This document shows, in pieces, positions 32,181-41,617 of a stretch of DNA of 64,000 nt. The stretch comes from Schistocephalus solidus (lineage: Eukaryota; Platyhelminthes; Cestoda; Diphyllobothriidea; Diphyllobothriidae), in NCBI GenBank assembly GCA_017591395.1, contig WEDG01004185.1, positions 62,001 to 126,000 of the forward strand, read 5' to 3'. The notes under the pieces were generated by a model. The model had not been told where the DNA came from. It was given only the letters and a program-made list of their open reading frames with translations, and ran no database searches. The translations under genes were made by a program, and so were the position numbers. Positions within the stretch are counted from its first letter, which is position 1. Each line of letters opens with the position of its first letter.

Positions 32181-33348
32181 AAGTATCGGGTAAATTTGGT
32201 TTGGAAAACAGTGAGTACTCGAAGCACAGCGTAATGTGATCACTTGAACCTAATGGCGGTTGATCCTGTAGGTCTAGCACATTTTCCTCATCTCGGGTAA
32301 AAATCAGGCTAAGACAGTTTGACTGTTGTCCTTCTCTCGTCCGTGTTCCAAAGGTGACGTACTGAGAGAGAAGTTTGTCTGTTGCCCATTGTAGTAGTTT
32401 GTGGTTGAAGTTATCTGGCATTCCCGGCGCAGTCCATGTTTTCCAGTCAATATCAGGAGCGTTAAAATCCCCAACAATGAGGACAGCTTTCTTCTCGCTG
32501 GCTTTGTAGAGTTCCGTTATGAGAATGAGATCCTGATCAGAAGTCTGATAAGGCGAACGGTACACAACCGATATCGTCAGTGGTCTAGAATACTTAGCAG
32601 ATATAGTAATGCTTAAGACTTCCACATCGCGTAATGGAATATGTATGTCAGCCATTGCGGTCAGCTTGCGAGTGACATAAACTATGACTCCTCCTCCTCG
32701 ACTTGGTCTATCTCTCCTGAAGTGCTGATATCCTCTGAGGGATATTTCGGAATCAGTTATTTTTGCAGTAAGCCACGTTTCAGTGAAAGCCATAACGTCT
32801 GGTTTTATTTCGTCAACAACGTTTCTTAGGTCGTCCAGCTTGTTGAACAGGCTTTGTACATTTGCGGAGATGACTTTCAATGATCGATTCGTCGGGGAGA
32901 CCCAGCCTTCATTGTTACAGGTTTTAGCCACAGGAATGACCCATTTATGTGGACTATTTGACGGTCTTTGATTTTCAGCCGTTTCTCTCCTCTGCCAATT
33001 CTCTCCATCAATTCTTTCCGATAATCCGATAATCCTTTCCATAATCTTGCCAAGGATGCATGTCAAGCTTATGGGCCTGTAGTTTGTCACTGACGCCCGG
33101 CTACCGCTTTTAAACAAGGGAGTTATATGTGCCAGCTTCCAATCGAAAGGAAATGTTCCGGAGTCAAAGGACTTTTGAAAGAGCACTGACAGAGGTGCGG
33201 AAAGTTCATTGGCGAGTTCTTTCAGAAGCTTGGGTGGAAGCTCGTCTGGTCCTGGGGATTTCGACTCTTTTAGTTCTTTTAATTCCTTTTGGATCAAAAC
33301 TTCTGAGAATAATATGTGGCTAATGCTTGCAGTCGGCGGGTTATCCAC
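32143..33348 (-). CDS. Chimeric open frame: RT start of one CR1 fused to endonuclease of another
   Basis: An open frame of 401 codons. Residues 1 to about 107 are the early RT of the split CR1 (SPGPDELPPKLLKELANEL, then WKLAHITPLFKSGS, NYRPISLTCILGKIMERII). At about residue 108 the frame crosses the insertion joint (33,027) and continues in the inserted CR1: about 45 residues of linker, then an APE-type endonuclease. That domain has VISANVQSLFNKLDDLR, DVMAFTETWL (catalytic E), GGGVIVYV, SVVYRSPY, VGDFNAPDIDW (D and N), and LGSSDHITL (the SDH end). The endonuclease nicks target DNA in LINE insertion. The fusion is an accident of insertion but happens to be in frame for about 1.2 kb. Confidence 0.85.
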   Translation of the reverse strand: MDNPPTASISHILFSEVLIQKELKELKESKSPGPDELPPKLLKELANELSAPLSVLFQKSFDSGTFPFDWKLAHITPLFKSGSRASVTNYRPISLTCILGKIMERIIGLSERIDGENWQRRETAENQRPSNSPHKWVIPVAKTCNNEGWVSPTNRSLKVISANVQSLFNKLDDLRNVVDEIKPDVMAFTETWLTAKITDSEISLRGYQHFRRDRPSRGGGVIVYVTRKLTAMADIHIPLRDVEVLSITISAKYSRPLTISVVYRSPYQTSDQDLILITELYKASEKKAVLIVGDFNAPDIDWKTWTAPGMPDNFNHKLLQWATDKLLSQYVTFGTRTREGQQSNCLSLIFTRDEENVLDLQDQPPLGSSDHITLCFEYSLFSKPNLPDTWVRNIWKGTTHL

Positions 33349-34420
33349 TGAGGGACGAAGGAACCTTGCCTCTTCGCGTTTTAAGAATAAGGCTTCTCAT
33401 TTTATTTCTCTGTGTTTTATACTTATTAAAATAGGCGACTTGATTAGACTCGCAATATTTTCTCCACAACTTGTGCTTCCTGTTTATTTCCCTTTTGAAG
33501 TTGCTGTCTAGCCACCCAGGACGCTTGCTGTGATGGACACTCGTTAGCGGGCAGTGGTTGTCCATAAGTTGCAGAAGAACATTTCGGAAGGACTCCCAAT
33601 CTTCGTTCACGGTGCTCGAAAACATTGAGGTCCAGTTGATGTCTGTTAAATCTGCTCGCATCTGATGAAAGTTTCCTCGCCAAACGTTACGCCGTTTTTC
33701 CTCTATAGCAGGCGCAACGGAGAATAAGGAGTAGTCCCACATAAGCACCACATGATCACTACGACCGAGCGGAGGCATTGAATTAATCTCGTCAATGCTG
33801 CCTGATGTTTTCGTGAAAACCAGGTCAAGACAGTTAGCCCTTTGTCCTTCACGTGTTCTGGTGGGAAAGGGACATGTTGTGTGAGAAGTGCCTTCAAGGT
33901 CTTTTGCAGAAAAACATAATCAAAAGTCGATTTCGGGCATGATGATTGAACAGTGCTCCAGTTAATTCCTGGTGCGTTGAAGTCACCCATAATCATGACA
34001 TTAGGTCGACTGGAGAAATTTCTAATTGTTCCAACAAGTGGGTGTCCGCGACTCGGTCTATCCTAGGTGGCCGATAGACAATGAGGACATCTAGACATGG
34101 AGAGCCAAGAGCCTTGATATTCAACCATATGGCTTCCGTGCTGCACGCAAACTTGCTCGTCTTGTCAGACACTATTAGCACGTCTTTCACATACACAATT
34201 ATTCCACCACCCCTGTCGGTATTCTCTGTCCCTCCGATATATTTGGTATCCAGACAATGTTATTTCGCTATCTCGAATACCGCCCGACAGCCAGGTTTCG
34301 GTTACTGCTATCACATCCGGAGATACTTCGGCAAGGCAAATTTTTTTAACTCATCAAGTTTTTGATAAAAGGCTTTGTGCATTTGTATACAAGCACTTCA
34401 ATTTCGCGCCGACCAAATTG
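33341..34420 (-). pseudogene. Endonuclease of the split CR1
   Basis: On - frames, AKLKCLYTNAQSLLSKT near 34,360-34,410 starts the domain. RGGGIIVYVKDVLIVSDKTSK near 34,150-34,215, VYRPPRIDRVADTHLLEQL near 34,030-34,085, IMGDFNAPGINW near 33,960-33,995 (D and N kept) and LGRSDHVVLMWDYSLF near 33,720-33,770 (SDH kept) follow. The EN-RT linker continues to 33,345. At least three frame changes are visible. Confidence 0.85.
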
Positions 34421-34539
34421 CCTGTTGCGTTTGTCAATTTTATGGGCCCAACTGTGTCTCCTCTAACGTCAAGGTCATATGTCTTTTCCCTTTCTTGATG
34501 ATTTTCGGTAACTCTGGTTTCCTTAGTGAGAATGCTGGG

Positions 34540-35793
34540 TGTTACGGAATCAGTTCTGACATCTCTTTGGGCAATTGGTTCCCTGATGGTTTTGGCGTTA
34601 GTGAGGTGGCTGCCGTTGTCCTCAGAACAATCGGTTGGTTCAATGGAAAATTCGTAATCTTTTGAACTACCTTCCCCTTGAAAATAGCCAGATTGTGTTC
34701 GCCAGCCTTCAGTCTTGATTGTAGTTCCAAGACAAGTTCCCGGCATTTCAGCCTTTCCACAGGGGAGTAGTCCGGTTGAAAAAACCTCTATGCGAGTGAC
34801 GGAGGTTAGATTTTTTGAATAGGATCGCCTTGATTTGGTCTTTGCTCTCTAGCATTATTTTCAGAAGTCGCGGCCGCGGCGTTCTAGGCTGTCTTCAGAC
34901 TTTTTGCCGATCCGGAATGCTTTAATATACTTTTACTTCCACGCCCGGTGGGAGCAACTGGTTTAGGAGGCCATTAAACGAAGCAACGTCTTCGGCGACA
35001 CGGTCTTCTGGTCGGACTGCAGTTGACTCGGGCAAACCCTGAATAACTAAACACTGTTGTCGATCCTGGTGCTTGGAATTTTCGCTTCCTCCTAAGTTCT
35101 CCTTAAGGGCACGAGAACGGTTTACAGAGCTCTCGTTGGGGTTTAGTCTACCTCTGACCATACTCTCATCTGAAGGCTTCAATGAATCCATCAGAGTTGA
35201 TTGTGATTTTGTCCTCCTGTTGTGGTGTTTCCCCATTGCAGCTTGCCACGCGTTTGTTTCTTCGGATTCAACTACGGGCTCTTTAGAACACCCAAGATAG
35301 CAGGATGAGATTTGTGGTTTGCTCTGGTCGTCGTCCGTAGGATTCAGAGACTGTGTTCCCGTTATCCGGTCGTTATGGGTAATCGCGTCCGAACATTGTG
35401 AGCTGTAACAAGTTGTAGTTTTTGATACTTTTGGTGCTTTAGTCACTGCCTTTTTAACTGGAATATTGCTAAGCGTATTTCGTCGAGTAATGTTATCTTG
35501 CAAGAGCTTCCTTAATTCTGCAAGCTCATTTTCCAGTTTTGAACTCTTAGTAAAATATAAGAACATCCAACGCAAGATTCGTCCTCGTACTCGACGGATT
35601 TGGCTGCCATTACGCTTTTTGCGCGCTTTGCTGGTTTTTGGTTGTAAGTATAAACTGGTTGAGTGCCAGTCGTGGATGTCGAAGCCAGCTCAACAGGCTT
35701 TCCTTTAAAGGAAGTTCCGTGACTGGTTCTGTTGCTAGCAAACAATTGTTTTGAGTCCATAAATGTTAAAACACTGCGTAAAAGTATGTTCAC
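34540..35793 (-). pseudogene. ORF1 of the split CR1
   Basis: On the - strand from an ATG near 35,757 (MDSKQLFASNRTSHGTS), with a Cys pair (SCVGCSYI) near 35,570. A frameshift near 35,560 follows, then a short coiled-coil-like stretch (SSKLENELAELRKLLQDN) near 35,500-35,555. Next is a Ser/Thr-rich middle, CLVIQGLPEST near 35,030-35,060 and VAEDVASFNGLLNQLLPPGVEVKV near 34,930-35,000. After another shift, MERLKCRELVLELQSRLKAG near 34,700-34,760. ORF1 proteins of CR1 elements bind the element RNA; I infer the role from position and pattern. Confidence 0.75.
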
Positions 35794-35831
35794 CTTTGAG
35801 CGTTTAACGAAAATTTCCGACTGGCTTTGGA

Positions 35832-36505
35832 GTATGGCGAGTAGGTAAGGGAAGTCGGCATATTTGATCCGTAACCTCGGAAAAAGGATTGGCTCTGAGG
35901 GCCGAGTCAGACACGCTGGGCAAAGAAACGTGTCTGCTCAGCCTGCGGCTGGCTAGTCGGCTAGCTGGACTGTGGCTGCAACTGCTGCTGATGGGTTAAC
36001 GCCGCTGCTTCAGTTGTGTGCGTGTGTGTGCTGCGTGTGCGCGGCGTTACCTGTGTGGCGTGGTCGGGCAACTGGCCGCGTAGCACGGTGCGCACGTGTG
36101 CGCGCGTTTTCTTACATGCATCTGGTCGTAGTGGCTGACTCAGCGGCGCGGTGTGACCTTGACCGGTGGGCTAACTGGCTGGAAGTGGGCAGAGTGGATC
36201 GTGGACAGGTCCAGATATGCCTGTCCCTTGGTTTGCGCTGGTTGTTGCCGTTGCTATTGTCGCGGTTTCGGCTACGATGGTGGTTGCGGTGGCGGCGGTT
36301 GTGTAGCCTCGGGGCACTTGTCTGACGTCAAACGGCCAACTCAGAACTGGCACGGACTTGGGGAATCCGACTTTCTAATTAAACAAAGCATTGTGATGTC
36401 TGCTGATCGGTTTTGACGCAATGTGATTTCTGCCCAGTGCTCTGAATTTCAATGTGAAGAAATTCAACCAAGCGCGTGTAAACGGCGGGAGTAACTATGA
36501 CTCTC
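35832..36505 (+). pseudogene. 28S ribosomal RNA fragment (rDNA pseudogene)
   Basis: Conserved 28S words appear in order on the + strand: taggtaagggaagtcggc at 35,842-35,859, ggatccgtaac-type atccgtaacctcgg, aaaaggattggctctgaggg, then a diverged GC/GT-rich expansion segment. ccaactcagaactgg near 36,330, ggacttggggaatccgac, acgcaatgtgatttctgccc, agtgctctgaat, gaagaaattcaaccaagcgc and acggcgggagtaactatgac follow. Substitutions against the universal sequence (for example aatttcaatgtg) mark it as a pseudogene. Homology ends at gactctc (36,505), where intact 28S continues ttaaggtagcc. The left side abuts the 5' end of the - strand CR1. Confidence 0.93.
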
Positions 36506-37117
36506 GTCAGAGATTGCTGTGTGTTGCCCCTCTGTCCCAGTACTGACTGTTGTATTCAGCCCGCAAGTGACTGCAGGAGTCAGCGAGCAATGGCAGCAAT
36601 GTTCAAGGCCAAGGCGCGCAGCTCGTTTTTGATAGCTAAGTGAAACTTCTTATTTATTCAGCACTTTCACATCCGAAGCTTAAGTTATTACCTGATTTTT
36701 TGATAAAACTTTACATTTTTAACACTCTATCACCTGCTTATACCAGTGGTGCTCGTCCTCTCATACAGGCGAGAACCTTAAGAGACAATTTTTTCACCTG
36801 AGAAAGCCTCATTATTAGTCAGGCGGATCTGTTATACTAAGAAGTTTTCTCAAGCACGAATAAAGGTCCTTAGTTAAAATTGTGGAAAAACATTTTTCGT
36901 AGAAAACCTTTTGCCAGGTTTTTCCAAAGTTTGAACAAATTAAAGCCTTCTCCGAGCAAAAATGAGAACAAAAATCTCAGCTCATTACAAGCTTTCAGCC
37001 GTTGAACCGAAGAGTTGCTTGGTTGCATCTAGTAGTCACAGCACTTATATGCATTTGCAACCAGTTGTTAAAGTTAAGTAGCTTGATCTCTCTGCTTTAC
37101 AAAATTGTAATAACTTT
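36506..37117. other. No gene seen
   Basis: This is the sequence between the 28S fragment and LINE family B. It includes a small hairpin-prone stretch (tgactgcaggagtca, near 36,570). I recognise nothing; it may be 5' sequence of the following LINE or of an element that replaced the rest of the 28S. Confidence 0.3.
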
Positions 37118-38345
37118 ATGTTAAAGTTTGGATCAGTTCTCTCTATACTGAAGAACTTATTCGGCGGTGAAATCTCTGCTATTCCCTCTCAGGAATGTCA
37201 GCGTCTGGACTGTTTGGTCCATTTGGTTGCCAGTGAAACATTAGACCGACAGAAAAGAATTGATAATTTTCTTTTAAAAAATGTTTCCCAAAATAGACGA
37301 CCTTTTGACGTTGCCGTAGACTTCATGTACTCGTACGGCTTCAACTTAAATAAAGCGGAAGCCAAATGCCTCTCCTCACTTAGCAAAAATCCATCTATAA
37401 TAGGTAACTTTTTCACCAATCGAGGTGAACTCTATCTTCGCACAACGAGGTCACACTTCTCGTTATCCAGAAGTTGCAAAATGTTTCCTTTGTCGGGATC
37501 TTACACCGATGGAGCGAAGGAATGTGTCTCTCCTCCCGCAGAGGTCCTTGGCCTCTCAGACTGCCGGGTTTATCCGCCGACATTTTAAAACTATTGATAT
37601 TAGACTCCGCCTTTATAAAATGTACGTTAGGCCTGGCCTAGAATACTGTTTGTTTCTATTTAGCCTTCTGCGCGCTAGTGAACGGAAGAAAATAGAATCG
37701 GTCCAGCACTTCTTTACGAAAAATTTTTATTGTTGGAGCACCGTATTATGTCGTATGAAGAACACTGTGGGCTTGTAAACATTGATGCCTTATGGTTTCA
37801 CCGAGTACAGAAGAGACTCTCTTTACTTTTTAAGCTTTTAAATAGTCGTACATTTAATCCCCTTACCACTGAGGTAGCCTGATCACCGTCGGCGCAGCAG
37901 TCATTGCAATGTATTTTTATTTCTTCTATTAGCTCGCACAGGTAGTTATCGTCGATTTTTTTTCAGTAAACGCCATAGCCATGTGGAATAAACTACACCA
38001 TAATATTAAAAATCAACGAAGTTATTCTTTGTTTATGAGAACTTTTACTAGTTTTTTTTTGCATTCAGAACAGTTTCCAAGAATGCTGGGCGCCGACACG
38101 GTAGAATTTGTTTTCCTGTTCGACGGAGTGCGCGGCATCTGAACCTGATCCCCGGTGTTACCTTGAGGGATATGGCACCGTCTCTGCAGCCTGCAAACTT
38201 TGACTTCTTTGGCAGAGAGTGAGCAACCGTCCACGGATGCACTCTTTCCTGGGGCAAAATCCCGGTTCCTAACAAAGACAGAGAGACTGTAAGCAGACTG
38301 CACGTGTGTTAGCCCTTCCTTAATCTGAACTGCTATCATCCTTAC
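37118..38345 (+). mobile_element. LINE family B, RT C-terminal part and 3' region
   Basis: + frames show a non-LTR RT C-terminal region. FIRRHFKTIDIRLRLYKMYVRPGLEYCL near 37,550-37,650 (the usual Y-V-R-P-x-L-E-Y block) is followed by SERKKIESVQHFFTKN near 37,675-37,725 and HCGLVNIDALWFHRVQKRL near 37,760-37,815. The preceding 37,118-37,540 is less certain, with frame changes. The region to 38,345 is shared with 12,200-13,090. On the opposite strand, 38,022-38,339 stays open for 105 codons. Confidence 0.8.
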
Positions 38346-39399
38346 AGGTAACAGTTTTTTCTCCTAAATTACATAAAGATAAGAAAAACAGTTATAATGA
38401 TATATATTCAGAAGTTTTTTTTCACTGCCAGCATTATCCCCACTGAATATTTCATCTGACAATGCCTGTAAACCGACATTAAATACAACTATTATTAATA
38501 TTAGTCATAAGTCTGGTCATGGCTATGCAAACCACAGTGAGACGGTACAGCAGTCTCCTCTGGTACCCGGTTCAAAAAACCCTTAACTTTACCTCTTATT
38601 TCTTTTCAAACGAATCCATTAACGACTTCTTCAAACTCAGTAGCTAGAAACCATGTCTTAAGCCTGCCTTTAATATCAGTGACTCCGTATAAAGTGCCAA
38701 GACTGACTGCTTATCCATTTCAAAGTAGTTTTTCTTCTATCCCTATGGTTGATTTAGTCTACAAAACTTTACCACGTTCGCCTCGTTCCCATTTCATGCG
38801 ATCAGCTCCGGTCTCAGCTGTTAAATCTAATAAATTTATCAATTCCCAGGCACGTCTTAGTATGCTCCTAATTCAAGTTCCAAAACGAAAAGCGTAATTA
38901 CAGTTGGAAAACCTCCTAACCCTCCAGCATCTGCTATACATACGCAAAATGTCCTTTGCAATTATCCCAACCAAAAAAATTCTCCGGCTCCCCAATTTAT
39001 TAACTATACCCCCTATGGTAACTGTTTTCCAAAACAATTTGTTCCATTTTCAAATTTAATTCTCCCACATATCATTCCAATATTCCTCAAACTTCTATTT
39101 TAAGGCCTTCTCCTATTTTCGCTAACGCAAAAATAGCCTTCCTCACAATGAATACCATCCAAACATGTTTCTCTACAATAATCGCAATTAAGTTAACAGT
39201 AACAGAATAGCAAATTGTGGACAAAAATTTGAGAACTTGTTGAACACGATTTATTTTTCTAAAGTCTCAATTAGTCAGCTCAGTGACTAGAAAATATATT
39301 TTTTTAGATTTAATTTTTCCAAATTGCGTTTATCCTTTGCTTATGAATTTCTATCAAAACCTTTTTTACAAGTGATCACGCATTAATTCATTGTTGTTT
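38346..39399 (+). other. Possible 5' part of a LINE, unproven
   Basis: Short + frames rich in Pro/Ser/Asn (for example a 72-codon frame at 38,679-38,897) precede an RT fragment. They might be LINE ORF1 or early ORF2 remains. No domain is recognisable. AT content is high. Confidence 0.3.
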
Positions 39400-40460
39400 T
39401 CTAGTTTCCTCCTCTGTAAAGTCAGAAATAAAACGTCCCTATTTTGACTTTGCTCATGTTAAAAAAAGAATAATTAAACAATTTTACAAACACTCTGGAT
39501 GGGCCAAGCCTTTTATAATTAATTATCCAAGTCGTTTCCACGAGTCACTGCAGGACCTAACAGAAGGCCTCCTCAACTTCATTTCACAAGAGACCATTAT
39601 ATCAAATGCTGCTTCTTCCCACGGTGCCACACTTTCTTCAAAAGTGGCTTAAAAACTACGAAAGCAGATTAAGGATCCGTCCATAAGTTCCTTATTGGTC
39701 CATCTTAGTATCGCACAAATATTTGAATTAGCGTCAACAATGAGGATCGCGTGAGATAGGCATATGGAGTCTCTAGCAATTAACGATGATAATACTTCTA
39801 GATCTGTTGCTCAAGTGTTAAACCTCTGTTTTTCCGCTTAATCTCACAAACTCATTCCACCCTTACTCGATTGCAATAATACATTCATTACAGAGGATTT
39901 GGACAGAGCAGAATTGTTAAATTCATTCTTTGCCAAAAATGTACCAATCCCTTCGATCGCCCTGATATCTCATGAACTGTTCACTTAGATTGATTTCATT
40001 CCTACAAATATTCAGAAACAGATAAGCCAACTTAATAATCACCCTCAGTTGGAACCAAGAACAGTCCCAATTCCATAATCAAACAAGTAAGTGATTTTGC
40101 CTTTTTGCTGAGCAAAGTGTTCGCAGTTTATCTAGAGAATGGTTTCTTTCCTGCTTATTGGAAAACCTCTATTATTATTGCAGTCTTCAGATCTAGCATA
40201 CGCCAGGATGTTCAAAACTATCACGGTGTTCATAAAAGACCTTCTCTTGCTTAGCACTTTGAAAAACTAAATGCCCTACAAATTACAGATTCCTGCATAA
40301 ACAATCAACTACTTAGCTCTTCCCAACATGGCTTCCTTCCCAATTGCGCTTGTGAAACATATCACCTGTCTTTTCTAAATCTATCAACATCTCTTCATAA
40401 AGATGATCTTCCTGCGGTCGTTATCTCTTTTGATCTTCTCAAGGCACATGTATCTTAACA
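39400..40460 (+). pseudogene. LINE ORF2 fragment: linker and early RT
   Basis: + frames show an EN-RT linker followed by the start of a non-LTR RT. LENGFFPAYWKTSIIIAVF is near 40,130-40,190, RQDVQNYHGVH near 40,200-40,235, and LSSSQHGFLPNCACET near 40,312-40,360. ISFDLLKAHV near 40,425-40,460 stands where the first catalytic Asp block (FDFSKAFD) belongs. The RT is cut off there. It may belong to LINE family B, but its order relative to 37.1-38.3 kb shows it is a separate copy. Confidence 0.7.
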
Positions 40461-41089
40461 CTGATTCAATAAACCTTGTATAATCTTCTTCCTTCCCGAG
40501 CAGTTTTCTTCATGACCCAGAGAAAGGACCATCGGGAATGTAGAACACCGTCTCCAAGTTACGTCTTCCATGCATCGTTTCCCCCACGAACTATGATATC
40601 TTCGTAACCCATGCCTCCGTAAAATGATGGCCAAGTAATTATGTCATATTGCGCGCTCGGTTTGAAGTAACTCCGTTTTGAATGCCGATAAACATCATCA
40701 GAATTACAATCTGAATACTGAGCTGTGCAGGCCCCAGATTAATTATCGATTCTCATGCCAACTAGCACCCCTGAGCGCATTATTTTGATCTTTTCTTACC
40801 ATATTATCAGATCTCTCATTATCCTTTCGAACTAAGCTCAGAAGCAACGTACCCTGCTGTTTCATATGTTCTCGCGTATCAGTGTCACAGTGTCAATCCT
40901 ACCCGAACTGTTGAAGACGTTTTGGGCTCCTTTGTTGGTGGGCTGATAAATCAGAAATAAGAATATCGTGGTTGATTCTCTGGCAATTTTACCCTAATCT
41001 TCTCGATATCATTTGACCCTATGTAGCCTCTGTCGTAAAATGATTTCTACCACGAAGAGGAGCATTTTGAATGCTCATAAGATCTCATC
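40461..41089. other. No gene seen
   Basis: This follows the truncated RT. I recognise nothing on either strand. Confidence 0.25.
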
Positions 41090-41092
41090 AGC

Positions 41093-41617
41093 ATGTCGGT
41101 TCGACCTAACACGTATGTTTTCACCCAGGAGCGTCAGATTTTTTCTCCTTTAAATCCCACAAACCTCATTCAAGATATCCCTCTTCCATTAACATGTCCA
41201 AGGTGTTTTTCACTGTCTGCTCTTTCATCTAATTTTTTCGAGCACACTGATTTGTGCCAATTGTCACCGCCAATAGCTGAACTACTATTCAAACTTAACT
41301 GTAAACGATTTCGCACTCAATTTAATTTATTTTTATCGACTGACAGTGCCCTCCTGGGTACTCAAACAAAAAATTTATGTATCGTGTACCTATCTGCCTA
41401 TCTATCTATCAAGTTCTCTGACCAGTGGACTGCCAAAGGTAAATGCTGTTATCCCCGCGTGAATAAGGCTCGTGCGTCTGAGCGTTGTTCTACTGCCATC
41501 AATCGTCCAAGGGTCAAGCGTCAGTTGAAGTTAAGTTCTTTCCGGGGCCAAGTCACGAGCGGCTCAACCGGCGGGTTGATATGGAGTGATAAGTGGACTG
41601 AGAACGGCATGGGGTAG
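41093..41617 (+). CDS. Unrecognised open frame with a Cys/His cluster
   Basis: An open frame of 174 codons from an ATG. Near residue 35-57 there is a C-x2-C...H-x4-C arrangement (CPRCFSLSALSSNFFEHTDLC) that could bind zinc. The rest is not similar to anything I know, and from about residue 100 on it looks like translated non-coding sequence. Given the setting it may be a LINE ORF1 remnant. It could equally be chance. Confidence 0.25.
   Translation: MSVRPNTYVFTQERQIFSPLNPTNLIQDIPLPLTCPRCFSLSALSSNFFEHTDLCQLSPPIAELLFKLNCKRFRTQFNLFLSTDSALLGTQTKNLCIVYLSAYLSIKFSDQWTAKGKCCYPRVNKARASERCSTAINRPRVKRQLKLSSFRGQVTSGSTGGLIWSDKWTENGMG

Larger units (their letters stand above)
29810..33027 (-). mobile_element. 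CR1-like LINE inserted into another CR1
   Basis: This 3,218-bp 5'-truncated copy starts just before the endonuclease domain and ends in a 3' UTR with the stem-loop 29,828-29,857 (AGGGT with ACCCT). Target repeat gata occurs at both ends. The 5' joint shows microhomology: GGATTATC occurs both at the target and at the start of the element. Endonuclease lies at about 32,190-32,900, RT at about 30,880-31,520, and the RT C-terminal part at 30,258-30,728. Its relatives are the 26.9-kb copy (same subfamily) and the host element (different subfamily). Confidence 0.88.
28388..35800 (-). mobile_element. Near-complete CR1-like LINE, split by a second CR1
   Basis: On the - strand this element reads ORF1 (35,757 down to about 34,540), endonuclease (about 34,420-33,340), RT start (to 33,028), a 3.2-kb insertion, and RT continuation plus 3' UTR (29,809-28,388). 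The joint is exact at the protein level: the KIMERII block at 33,030-33,050 continues with KSELVKFLETHNLL at 29,808. The flanks share gata (29,806-29,809 and 33,028-33,031). The 3' end has a stem-loop (28,420-28,450) and a short AATTG-type repeat tail (28,391-28,412). Several frameshifts inactivate it. Without the insertion it is about 4.2 kb, typical for CR1. Confidence 0.9.

Noticed and set aside
35972..36416. Open frames over the GC/GT-rich stretch
   Set aside because: They overlap the 28S rRNA fragment, including its expansion segment. They are not protein-coding.
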